This document shows, piece after piece, positions 23,876-33,396 of a stretch of 64,000 bases of DNA. Positions within the stretch are counted from its first letter, which is position 1. Every line of letters begins with the position of its first letter. The position numbers were made by a program, and so were the translations under genes. The stretch comes from Podospora pseudoanserina. Lineage: Eukaryota > Ascomycota > Sordariomycetes > Sordariales > Podosporaceae. The stretch covers positions 5,642,001 to 5,706,000 of the forward strand of contig NC_085920.1 in NCBI RefSeq assembly GCF_035222485.1. The letters are read 5' to 3'. A model generated the notes under the pieces. The model made no database searches. It had not been told where the DNA came from and was given only the letters and a program-made list of their open reading frames with translations.

Positions 23876-25482
23876 TTATATTCACTACTAATAAAATATA
23901 TCTCTGCAACCTGCAACCTAGTCCAACCCTACTGCCAGTTGTCCCGATGCTAGATCCTCTCTGCCACCAACGCATGTGCTCACCTGTGACAAATCATCCT
24001 TAGTCCCAACGTGTCAGATTACCCACAACGAAAGTGCCAGAAAAGAAGGGTACGGATTGGTTGTCAGAACAGGGCCTGAAAGTGATGCCTGGCAACGATC
24101 TGAGTCCATGGCCTCCAGCTATTATTAGTTGACCAAAATTAGACTGAAGGAACAGCCTAGACTGAAGGAACAGCCTAGACTGAAGGAACAGCTGAGCCGC
24201 TGAAAGGATAAGCTATGCGTCCAACTAAAGGTCTATAAGGGAGAGAGGTTCAGCCTCGATCACAGGAAGAACACAGAATACACAATCAATTTTGGACAAG
24301 TGTGTGTGCAAGTGATCAAATCCAACACAACGCAAAGCCGTTTCTGGCTCAACCAACAGAAGGGATGCCGGATATGATCCTTGTAATGCTACATCTGCCC
24401 TTGTCAGATTGCAAGGTAGCCTTGCAAAGCCAAGCTCCCGGTTTGGAATGGTGTTCCTTGCAAGGAGTCTAGGCGCCAAAAATGACTCTGTGTGTAGTTG
24501 GCTAGGAGCTAGTTTTGGAGGTGGATGACGTCCACCTGTAGTTTAAGATCGTGCTCTCAGAGCTGCTTCGAGAGCCAAACCATACTGTAAGAATCTGGAA
24601 GCGTGGTTTCATCCACAGTACAGACTTGTTGTGTATAATTAAAAGCCATTTAGGGCTTCAATAGAGGCAGCGATTCCCTATGTTGCCTAGGTCAAAACGT
24701 AGAAGCTGTTGTGGCTCCAGCAAAGGCTGATCATTACTGCCTACATAGGCAAAATGAAAAAAAGCCGTTTCTGTAATAGGCTAAGGTAGTGTATTGCAAC
24801 TAGCTATGCCTTCGCTACGAAGACGCGAAACATGAGAAAGAAAGAAGAGAAATAAGACCTCGCGGGCGAGTACTCTCTAGATACATATGATTGTCTTGGT
24901 CCGAGCAGAGGGAGGTGAAAGGTTCCAGAGGTGTCAGTGCGTTACTGACGTTGGCTGGCGCTTGCGCAACACACGAAGTGGAATAGGTTCATCAGGGGTT
25001 GTCGGTGGGACTACTCCTCACCACTCCCGGGGCTCAGCCAGTTACAGTTTCTGGCTTTACCAGAGGCTGGGACTTCATGTCATGATCCTAGGGCTGCCTT
25101 AGGCTAAATGATTCGCACATAGAAGCTGTTTCTGTCTCTGCAAAGGCAGATATCCTGGTTTTGGAAACAATCCAAGTTTTCGGTGATCCCGGATGCAGGA
25201 ACGATATTTGGAGGGAGACAACTTGCCTGATTTGGACTAACTTAGAAACTGTTCCTGGAGTGGATGCTACGCTGTATGAGATGTTTCTGACTCTAATACA
25301 GACATAACTTTTACACTAATCCTAAAGGGAATAACTATTAGTGCAGCTAGGGTTATTTTCTAGCAACTTCCACCAAAAGCCCCCTGCAGCGCTAACAACA
25401 ATTACCGTGTAATAGGTGTACGCTCCAGAAACAGCTCTGCGATGGTCTACCTCCAGTATACCTGGTCTCAGGTGGTTTCAAC
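23876..25482. other. Degenerate repeat field
   Basis: No gene. A short motif near AGAAGCTGTTTCTGGCTC, often followed by CARAGGC, recurs irregularly near 24338, 24700, 24763, 25047, 25116, 25240 and, inverted, near 25430. This looks like an old, heavily mutated repeat. Confidence 0.5.
24142..24193 (+). repeat. 18 bp tandem repeat, three copies
   Basis: Three nearly perfect copies of GACTGAAGGAACAGCCTA, head to tail. Near-identity means it is young compared with the sequence around it. Confidence 0.9.
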
Positions 25483-25608
25483 CATTGCTCACCCTACTCA
25501 GGGCCTTGCTCACCCTGCTCAGGCTTTGCTCACTCTGCTCAGGGCCTTACTCACTCTGTTCAGGACCTTGCTCACCCTGATCAGGAGATCTCCACTTCTG
25601 CTCAGGTT
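25483..25608 (+). repeat. GCTCA-rich minisatellite, right side
   Basis: Tandem units of about 21 bp near TTGCTCACCCTGCTCAGGGCC, five or more copies, in the same plus-strand direction as the left array at 15640. Confidence 0.75.
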
Positions 25609-25667
25609 AAAGCGGCGAGTGCTCAGGTCCAAGAACGGACATGGAAACGATCCATGTCCAGATTCCG
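25602..25667 (-). repeat. Right copy of the short inverted repeat
   Basis: Read on minus from 25667 it gives CGGAATCTGGACAT, a spacer holding a small palindrome, then CTCGCCGCTTTAACCTGA. It pairs with 15577-15624. Confidence 0.6.
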
Positions 25668-25941
25668 ATATTATTATAGGTGTTGTAAGGCGCATGGAAA
25701 TGGGTTATCAGGTAGAAATAGGGTTTGGGCATATACCAGGAGTAATTAAAGAGTACATATTGCATAATAATCACATGAATTAAGTACTCATTTCATTCCC
25801 AATTTTCCAATGACATGTCATGCATTGATCGCTAGATTTCACCGCATCACCAAGGCTTTAGAATATAGTGGTTTCGACCATCTTTTAAAGGCCCTTAAGA
25901 TCTCATGGGAGTGTCTATTTCCCCGTCCACGGTGTGAACGC

Positions 25942-27054
25942 CTATCTTGGCCGGACACCAACAACCTCCCCCCTCATGCAAACCACCTCGCCCCTTTTGA
26001 CCACCAGTCTGTATCTTATTGTCTCCCCATTACCTTCCTCCACAGCCTCCGTCCCAATGGTGTACTCCTCCTCCGCATACAGCGGTGACAAAGCTCGGTA
26101 AGCAATACTCTTCGCCTTGATTGCCCCATCCCGTGAGTGAACATCCCGCCAGTAATTCATCAGATTAATCAGATTCAAGGGCCCATGCACAACCACATTC
26201 GGGTGACCCTCCACCTGCCTCGTCCAGCTTTCGTTGAAGTGGATCATGTGCGCGTTGAACGTCAGGGCAGAGAACTGAAACAGCGCAACAGGGGACCAGA
26301 CAAGATTGCGCATGGTATACCCTGCCTTTAGATCTGTGTCATCCTGAATATGGGACTTGGTGGTGGGTATCGTAATAACTGGAGCGATTGAGCCAGTAGG
26401 CGGTGCAGGTAGTGGTTGGCGGAAGATCCATGATCTGGGGGTCCGTCAGCAAATTGGATAGCAACAAAAAAAACACAATGGCTGGGCACGTACGTACCTT
26501 CTGTCAGTAAGAGCTACCCCCCGAGGAGAAGCAAATATCTTTTCCACATCCACCAACACCATCTCACTCCCATCACGGCTCTTCTTCGCTTTGGCATCGA
26601 GAATCTCGGTGGTTTCCTCTACTCTGTCTCCTATTCTCAGTTGCACCTGTGGGTTCCACAGCATCTCCCCTCCAGCCCACATCCTCCTCGTGAATGGGGC
26701 CGGCGAGTTAAATGTTGTGTCTGACCCATCCGCTCCTAGCTCTGACTCGAACTGGGAGGGGGTGAAGTACACGAGGTGGTGACCGTAGGGAAGGTAAGTG
26801 CCGTCTGGTGGCTCCCCCGTGCAGAATTCTGATCGTCGGCCCAAGGTAAGAGACAGCTTCTGGAGTTGGTTTCCATCAAGAAGCTGTTTGCGGACGAACT
26901 TTTGGCCTTTGACTTTCTTCAACAGCTCACTGGCTGCGGTCTGGGCGGCGGAGGTGTGGATGTGACGGGTGGAGGCTTGGCAGGAGGTGGTCATCATAAT
27001 CTGGCTGGCTAGGATGCGGCGGGTGATGCGCGCGGGGTGCTGGAAAAGAGCCAT
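25942..27054 (-). CDS. HTD2-like hot-dog hydratase/dehydratase, mitochondrial
   Basis: Predicted 3-hydroxyacyl-thioester dehydratase / mesaconyl-type hydratase family member. Exons 27054-26498 and 26434-25942 join in frame to 349 aa. The intron has a GTACGT donor. The N-terminus (first ~40 residues) is rich in Arg, Ser and Thr with no acids, fitting a mitochondrial import signal. The central part carries DGTYLPYGHHLVYFTP and FTRRMWAGGEMLWN; the C-terminal half carries NFN-type hot-dog signals including FNAHMIHFNESWTRQ and VVVHGPLNLINLMNYW. The VHGPL motif is typical of HTD2 relatives. It shares a 289 bp promoter gap with an acyl-CoA dehydrogenase, so the two may act in one acyl-CoA pathway (mitochondrial lipid synthesis or breakdown of a branched or dicarboxylic acyl-CoA). 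Confidence 0.9.
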
Positions 27055-27343
27055 TTTCCAGTGGTCAAGAAAACGGACAAAAATGCCAGGGCCGATGTCT
27101 ACTCACTGTTCATTCTCAAACACCAAGGTCCGTTGGTGATGTCGTTGATCAGATGTCAAAAGCGGAACCCCTTCCCCGGAAATAATAGGGGGCGCTAAAC
27201 TGGGTGCCTCGGTGGGGTCCACATTCCCCGCTTCCCCAGAAAACCGTTGTGCAGTCCATCAACAACAAGAACGACAGTGCGAGACTGGAGATTCACATTG
27301 GCGCTTCTCGATAGTGTTGAGCTTTCAATTCCCTGACTTCACA
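27055..27343. promoter_or_regulatory. Shared divergent promoter, hydratase / acyl-CoA dehydrogenase
   Basis: 289 bp between two start codons pointing away from each other. It contains a run CCCCGGAAATAATAGGGG near 27175. The arrangement makes co-regulation likely; binding sites are not identified. Confidence 0.5.
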
Positions 27344-28651
27344 ATGTCACAGTTAACCCTCCGCATGATCACCCGGTTGACGCGCCTGGCTTCCAATCAC
27401 CGGCCGGCCCGCCATCAACTGTTCTCCACCTCGGCCAGGCGCCCCCTGATGTCAACAACAGGCTTCACCGAAACACAGCTCACCGTTCGAGAAGCAGTCG
27501 CGCAGGTCTGCTCGGAGTTTCCCAACACCTATTGGCAAGAACACGACCAGAATGAGCAAGATCCCAAGGAGTTCCATGCTGCCATGGCCAAAGACGGCTG
27601 GCTCGGGATTGCTCTGCCAGAATCTCTTGGCGGATCCGGATTGGGAATATCTGAGGCCACCATGATGATGCAGACGATTGCGGAGTCTGGGGCAGGAATG
27701 GCGGGCGCCCAGAGCATACACGCCAATGTCTATGCTACACAGCCGCTGGCCAAGTTTGGGAGCACCGCCCAACTCGAAAGCACCATTCCGAAGATCATTT
27801 CGGGCCAATGGCGGGTTTGCTTTGGGGTGACTGAGCCGAACGCGGGACTGGATACGCTGAGACTGTCAACCAGGGCCACGAAGCAGAGCGATGGTTCTTA
27901 CAAAGTGACTGGGCAAAAGATCTGGATCACTTGCGCTCAGGTGGCCTCCAAGATGATTCTGTTGGCGCGAACCACACCGCTGGAGGAGGTCAGGAAACCG
28001 AGCGAAGGGCTGTCATTATTCTGCATCGATCTTGATCGTAGCAGCCCAGGTCTTGAACTCCGACGAATCAAGAAGATGGGCGGACGGGCTGTCGATGCTA
28101 ACGAGGTCTTCTTCGACAACTATTCGGTTGGTGCCGACTCGTTGATTGGCGAGGAAGGGCAAGGCTTCAAGATTATCCTGCATGGGATGAACGCTGAACG
28201 CTGCCTGCTCGCCGGCGAGGCTCTTGGTCTGGGGTATGCTGCTCTAGGAAAGGCGGCAACGTATGCTAGAGAACGTAACGTCTTCAAGAGGCCAATCGGA
28301 CAGAATCAAGGAATCGCCCATCCGCTAGCAGAGGTATACATGAAGCTTGAGGCGGCGAAGTTGGCAACGTATCATGCTGCGCAGTTGTATGATTCGAGCA
28401 AGACCGATAAGACGATACGTCAAGATGCGGTGGGTGTGGCTTGCAATAGTGCAAAGTATCTGGCGGCCGAGGCAGCGTTCTCGGCGTGCGAGAGAGCCGT
28501 GTTGACGCATGGGGGAATGGGTTACGCGGTCGAGTATGACGTCGAACGGTACTTTCGAGAGTGTCTCGTGCCGAGGATTGCGCCCGTTAGTCGAGAGATG
28601 ATTCTGAATTATATCAGTGAAAAGATTTTGGATCTTCCACGGAGTTATTGA
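27344..28651 (+). CDS. Acyl-CoA dehydrogenase, probably mitochondrial
   Basis: FAD enzyme that makes the alpha,beta double bond in an acyl-CoA and passes electrons to ETF. Single exon, 435 aa. ATG 27344 is the first ATG in frame and gives a basic import-like head (RMITRLTRLASNHRPARHQL). Family signals: GWLGIALPESLGGSGLG, FGVTEPNAGLDT (FAD-binding strand region), GQKIWITCAQ, and RCLLAGEALGLGYAALG. HGGMGYAVEYDVERYFREC follows near the end. The Glu in APVSREMILNYI sits where many family members have the catalytic base. The substrate chain is unknown. Divergently paired with the HTD2-like hydratase, which catalyses the kind of step that would follow or precede this one. Confidence 0.95.
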   Translation: MSQLTLRMITRLTRLASNHRPARHQLFSTSARRPLMSTTGFTETQLTVREAVAQVCSEFPNTYWQEHDQNEQDPKEFHAAMAKDGWLGIALPESLGGSGLGISEATMMMQTIAESGAGMAGAQSIHANVYATQPLAKFGSTAQLESTIPKIISGQWRVCFGVTEPNAGLDTLRLSTRATKQSDGSYKVTGQKIWITCAQVASKMILLARTTPLEEVRKPSEGLSLFCIDLDRSSPGLELRRIKKMGGRAVDANEVFFDNYSVGADSLIGEEGQGFKIILHGMNAERCLLAGEALGLGYAALGKAATYARERNVFKRPIGQNQGIAHPLAEVYMKLEAAKLATYHAAQLYDSSKTDKTIRQDAVGVACNSAKYLAAEAAFSACERAVLTHGGMGYAVEYDVERYFRECLVPRIAPVSREMILNYISEKILDLPRSY

Positions 28652-29182
28652 AGCTTCGGTGGTGTGCTGCTGGTAGTCACCAGGTCGTCACTCCGCCTGC
28701 CAGTTTTCATGGTGGTGGACTTGGGTGGCCAGTGACCTCACCCGCTAGGCAGACTTGGGCTGATTGAACCTTCTTATTCTAGATGAATGTTCAAGTGGTT
28801 ACCCTCACCGGTCAATCGATGCCAATTTTCAGGAGTGTGGTGTTTTATAATTGCTCTTTTAGTTCATGTGGAGCCGGTGGTGGTCTAGAGCATGACGGGC
28901 CGAGTCGTCACTTGCTGCGAACGGTAGGCAACAAAGGCGACTTGAAAGTTTACCGAGGCCACCATAGTTTCTTTGAGACGATTTTCTTTGATCTGCACTC
29001 TTCACCTGGTCAACTCCCCAAACTCATGTAAAAAATCTTCGACTATACATGAGCGTCAAGACAAACATCACATCCCTGCCGAGCAAACTTAGATCCATGC
29101 GCCAGCAACGACCAAGAATCTCTCTCTGCGAGTATTCAATTGTAGCCGCATCCAGAGTCAAAACAGAGTCGCGCATTTGAAC
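28652..29182. other. Intergenic
   Basis: 3' end of the dehydrogenase gene and promoter of the next. No gene, repeat or RNA seen. Confidence 0.5.
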
Positions 29183-30877
29183 ATGTCATCAACATCGGCG
29201 CCACAAATACCCTTCGCTGAAGGCACCGAGGAGTATGGCTACTACGAGAGACTACAACATGTCGTCAGATCCCGCCTCCCCGGTATGAAACCCCGGGTTC
29301 TTGTCATTACAGACATCGAACAAGACTACGATGACCTCCTCGCTATTATCTTTCTGAGCGAGATGCACCGCATGGGCGCCATCGAAATTGCCGGCTGCAT
29401 AGCAAACCATCACCCAGCGGACAGACGCGCTAAGTTCCTTCGAACAACTCTAGACTGCCTCAACCTGCAGCATGTACCGGTTGCTATTGGCACTAAGGGT
29501 GCTAGCGACATCGTGGCCCATGCTCCAGATCTCTACTATGGCCTCAAGAACAGACGGTTTCACGACTACGCCGAGAGAAAACATACACCTCCTCTCTCAG
29601 GCGAAGAGCTCATCGACTTCCTTGTCGACCAATCCGGCAAGGTACAGACACCGGGGGGGACACCTACACAAAAGCTCACTGTTTTGCTCATCTCTTCATT
29701 ACAAGACATAAGCGAAGCATTCGAGCGGTGGAAGTCAGTACCCGGCCAACCCTTCCCCACAGACAAATTCGACAAGTTCATCTCTCAAGGCGGGTATAAA
29801 CTAGAGGGCAACAACCTCTGGCCAGAGATGGGCATGACAAACAACAAATTCCACCGTCAAGCGGCCAAGAACTACACTCGAACCCTTCAAGGTTGCAAGC
29901 TCAAGTCTGACGCTTGGTCTCGCGAAGCCGCGAAGGCCGCCCGTCTCGATGGCTCGTTCTTCCAGGAGCTCTTCCAACTGGGGCCTATCGGTGCTCATCT
30001 CGAGTGGGTGTGGCTAAGGCAGGAGTTCAAATTCTACTACGATCCCCTTAACGATCCATATATGCCCCAGCTCGATGTTGGATGGTATCTGAACACACGC
30101 CTCAACCTCTCTCGAAAATCGGACCTGTTCCAGCAATTAGCAAAGTCGATGCCGCCCTTCCAAGAGGTAGTCCCTCTTATCAAGGTCATTGCCTACGACT
30201 GCTGTGCCGCGGTCGGTGCAGTCGGCGAGGACTTCATGAAAGCCTTCCACGTGCTTGACCCATCCGTGAAGCAACAGGCCCCCCTCGACGAAACACTTTC
30301 CGAACACGAAAGGCTTTTCAATGACAACAAAACCATCCACCGCCTCTTCGGCCGGACACAAGACGACATGGGCGGGATCAACGCTGACCAACTAGCCAGC
30401 GTCATGGAAGTCTTTATATTAGGAGGCTTACTCGCCACAAAGGACCACGCCGAAAAGTTATTACAAACCAAGAGCCCATCCACAGCTATACCCGACCACG
30501 AACCCATGCAATACAAAAATACCCTCGAAAACTGGGAACACGACAGGCAACAGCCCCTCATCACTGAAGTCAAGAGGTGCCGGAAGGAGTTACAGGGTCT
30601 CAAAGATAAGCAAGCAGACGCACAGGACAGTCTGGAGCTGGCGAGGACAGCAAAATCACATGATAGGGTGAGACAGGCGGAAAATACCTTGAATGAGGTG
30701 GTTGGGAAGCAGACAAAGGCCGAGATTGCTTTGAACGCGGCAATTGGTAGGATCGAGGAGGACAAGACACGGGGGGCGGAGAGGAAGTTGAGAGGAGAGT
30801 ATGATTCTAGCACACCGGAGCTATCTGGGGCTCCGTATGAGCTGCTCTATCAGAGGGATGTTCTCGGGAGAGCGTAG
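29183..30877 (+). CDS. Nucleoside-hydrolase-like protein with C-terminal coiled coil
   Basis: Single exon, 564 aa from the ATG at 29183. The N-terminal half looks like the inosine/uridine nucleoside hydrolase fold: strand VLVITDIEQDYDDLLAIIFL at residues 39-58 takes the place of the calcium-binding DTDPGxDD loop. D44, D50 and D51 are kept while the third position is Glu (E46) and the Gly is Asp. Next come EIAGCIANHHPADRRAKFLR and VPVAIGTKG, again as in that family, and a TVLLISSLQD strand. Residues about 455-530 form a charged coiled coil with heptads (LKDKQADAQDSLELA). Catalysis is uncertain because the metal loop is altered. A scaffold or regulatory role is equally possible. Confidence 0.8.
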   Translation: MSSTSAPQIPFAEGTEEYGYYERLQHVVRSRLPGMKPRVLVITDIEQDYDDLLAIIFLSEMHRMGAIEIAGCIANHHPADRRAKFLRTTLDCLNLQHVPVAIGTKGASDIVAHAPDLYYGLKNRRFHDYAERKHTPPLSGEELIDFLVDQSGKVQTPGGTPTQKLTVLLISSLQDISEAFERWKSVPGQPFPTDKFDKFISQGGYKLEGNNLWPEMGMTNNKFHRQAAKNYTRTLQGCKLKSDAWSREAAKAARLDGSFFQELFQLGPIGAHLEWVWLRQEFKFYYDPLNDPYMPQLDVGWYLNTRLNLSRKSDLFQQLAKSMPPFQEVVPLIKVIAYDCCAAVGAVGEDFMKAFHVLDPSVKQQAPLDETLSEHERLFNDNKTIHRLFGRTQDDMGGINADQLASVMEVFILGGLLATKDHAEKLLQTKSPSTAIPDHEPMQYKNTLENWEHDRQQPLITEVKRCRKELQGLKDKQADAQDSLELARTAKSHDRVRQAENTLNEVVGKQTKAEIALNAAIGRIEEDKTRGAERKLRGEYDSSTPELSGAPYELLYQRDVLGRA

Positions 30878-30970
30878 TTCTGTCAGAACAGACAGCCGCC
30901 TACTTGGTGGTGGTGTTTATTCTTGTATAGTACATGTACCATGGCAGTTTTTTTGTGGCATGTTGGCCGG

Positions 30971-31668
30971 CTACTTGAACACGGAGTTGGCCGGGTGGAA
31001 AGGCAAGTCGAAAGTGAAGGTTGGGATAGGCGGGATGGCGGAATCATCCACTTCCATGGGCTTGGCTGGGCGGAGAGGCAGATAGGATGTGTGACTCGGG
31101 ACAGAAGCAGTGGATTCAGAAAAGCCTTCCTCTTCTCCCATCTTTACGTCAATGTCAATGACTTCATTGTCTGGAACCTGTCAGTGTCATATCTATACGT
31201 GCATGCTATCGAAAACTTACCCTTGCCTTCATTTCCTTGACCTTGCATTCTGCTCATAAACTCGGCCAGATTGGGGTGGCCCCAGTCCAGGCCGTCGACT
31301 TGATGGAATTGGTCCACGGTCTTTGTAACAAGGCCATGCTCTTTGCGGTCGTGACTTCTCTTATTGCTCTTGTAACGTTTGGTATGACCAAGACATGGCA
31401 CGCTGTACATCACTCCGGCTCTTGGGTGGTCTTTGAAAGCAATCGGTGCCATGGTGCGAGTTTGGTGGGACAATGTGTTGTTTTCCCTCGCCGCCAACCT
31501 CTTTGGAAGTCGTCGTTCACGAGTCCTGGACACCGCCGATCCATTTGGGCGGGGAATGGCCATGTTTCCGACGTCGGTGGCGTTGTGAGAAGGATACAAT
31601 CGCTGTGGTGCTCGCCAACAACCAGCCTTGGTGGGGATTGAAGATGGTCGGCGAAATAGGGCAAACAT
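30971..31668 (-). CDS. Small hypothetical protein
   Basis: No family recognised. Exons 31668-31221 and 31170-30971 join in frame to 215 aa using a GTAAGT donor and CCAG acceptor. An earlier CAG acceptor would stop at once. The N-terminal ~60 residues are basic and could be an import signal; a later ATG inside is possible. A middle stretch reads DWGHPNLAEFMSRMQGQG; the C-terminus is acidic, then Pro-rich and ends HPANSVFK. It ends 93 bp after the nucleoside-hydrolase-like gene, tail to tail. Confidence 0.6.
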
Positions 31669-31776
31669 ATGTAACCAAAAGAAGGCAGATCAAAAGTGTG
31701 GGTTGAGAGCTTTCAGGTTCTCTTGTTCTTATTTGATCCAGATTCTCTCCCAAGCTGCCCACCAGTGCAATGAGAT

Positions 31777-33024
31777 CTAGGTCATCAATAGCCCCATTAA
31801 TCCAGCAATCATCCTCGACAAACCCTCATCGTTAATATCTCTTTTGTCCTCCACCACTTCAATCCCACTCCCCTTTAGGCCCTCCTGCAACACATCAAAC
31901 AATACCTCGTCAACCTGCTTATCTTCAAACTGCTCACCACATTTCGAAAGCAAGCTTGTCCCACCCCTCGGAATCACCACTCTGACCACCTCCGGCCTCA
32001 TAGCATTTTTCAACCTCTCCACCATAAACCTCCCAATGTCCCTCGCTTCCTCCTTGTTCGTCCTCATGACAGTAACAGCAGCATTATGCTCCACCAAATT
32101 TCTGTCTTTGAACCGCTCCGGCACCGTTTCCCTCGCCCCAAAGTTAACCATATCCGTTGCCCCCAACGAAACCAAATATGGAATCCCTCTCTCAACCGCC
32201 GCCGTCATCCTCTCCTCCCCAGCACTCATCACACCCCCCACCACAAAATCTGCCACCTCCGTCGTGGTCAAATCCAACACGGCATCCAACTCCTCTTCCC
32301 TCACCATCTTCTCCATCGTCTTCCCCCCATGACCAGTAGCATGAAAAACATACACCTCCACATCGTCCCCATACCACTCCTTGAAACATTCACGAACTGT
32401 GTCAACAGCAGGAGTAGTAACCCCAAACATCGTGACCCCCAACCTTTTCTTCCTCTCTTGTCCCCTTCCCCTCTCCCCGTGCTTTCTATGTTCAAACACC
32501 ACTGCAGAACCAACAATCCCGCCCGCCGCATTCCCAATCACCTCCCCCAACAACCCATTGATCCCAGCAATATCAACCACCGAGTTCACCATCCCAATAT
32601 CACTCTCCCCTACATACCCCCCCGTATCCCCACTAGCAACAGTACTAACGATGACCTTTGGCAAACCCCACGGCAAACCCTTCATAATCCCCGCTGCAAG
32701 CGCCGTCCCCGATGACCCCCCCAAAGAGATGACCCCATGCAGCCCCTTTGACGACCTCAAAAGCCCTTCCACAACTTTGGTTGCCTGGCGGGAGATTACC
32801 TCGACGAATTCACCCCGGTCGAGGTTGGAAATATCAATGCAATCCACCAGCAGGTCCTCTAGAGATATGGAAATAGCTTCGTGCTCGACCGGGTTTCGAC
32901 CCACGTCTAGGAGGATGACCTCAAGGTCGGGAATAGGTAAGGGGAAGGAGATGATTGATTCCCTCAAAAAGAGGAGCGGTTCGAGCTTGGTGTCGCACGT
33001 TCCGATGATGAGGATGGTGGGCAT
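31777..33024 (-). CDS. UPF0261 / Tm-1 N-terminal (ATP-binding) domain protein
   Basis: Single exon, 415 aa. Matches the UPF0261 family, the N-terminal half of the plant Tm-1 resistance protein. Seen: ILIIGTCDTKLEPLLFL at the start, ILLDVGRNP, HGVISLGGSSGTALAAG (phosphate-binding loop), PKVIVSTVASGDTGGYVG, then LGVTMFGVTTPAVDTVRE, YVFHATGHGGKTMEKMV and a C-terminal VVIPRGGTSLLSK. No targeting signal. The partner TIM-barrel half is encoded by the next gene on the opposite strand. In plants both are fused; here they are split and divergent. The reaction is not established. Confidence 0.93.
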   Translation of the reverse strand: MPTILIIGTCDTKLEPLLFLRESIISFPLPIPDLEVILLDVGRNPVEHEAISISLEDLLVDCIDISNLDRGEFVEVISRQATKVVEGLLRSSKGLHGVISLGGSSGTALAAGIMKGLPWGLPKVIVSTVASGDTGGYVGESDIGMVNSVVDIAGINGLLGEVIGNAAGGIVGSAVVFEHRKHGERGRGQERKKRLGVTMFGVTTPAVDTVRECFKEWYGDDVEVYVFHATGHGGKTMEKMVREEELDAVLDLTTTEVADFVVGGVMSAGEERMTAAVERGIPYLVSLGATDMVNFGARETVPERFKDRNLVEHNAAVTVMRTNKEEARDIGRFMVERLKNAMRPEVVRVVIPRGGTSLLSKCGEQFEDKQVDEVLFDVLQEGLKGSGIEVVEDKRDINDEGLSRMIAGLMGLLMT

Positions 33025-33396
33025 GGTGGGTAATGGTACCGATAATCAATCAAATCTGATTGAATGACTCGAATTTGAAAATTCCCGCGAGAATACTGCA
33101 TCTTAGGAATTTAGTCCTGAGCAAAAGAAATGAATGACATCGATTAGAAGAGTGACAATATATGACAATTGGTCCAACATGTGCACTTATGTTGTACTCC
33201 CCTCCCGCGGGCTAACACATCGGACGTCTGTCATCCGATCCGAGACATGGTGACGTACCATATCCATCCGTGTTCAACACGATCACGATTCACTTAGTCC
33301 GACCATCGGTGATATAAACTTACATCCCAACCAACCACTCTGCATGTCCAACTGGGTAATCGCCCTTCACAGTCAGCAGTCAAAAACCTACCAAAA
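33025..33396. promoter_or_regulatory. Shared divergent promoter of the Tm-1-like pair
   Basis: 372 bp between the start codons of the two half genes. No TATA box or known site picked out with confidence, but location implies common control. Confidence 0.5.

Noticed and set aside
15531-25700. A Starship-type giant element
   Set aside because: No tyrosine-recombinase captain gene was found, and the ends are inverted repeats.
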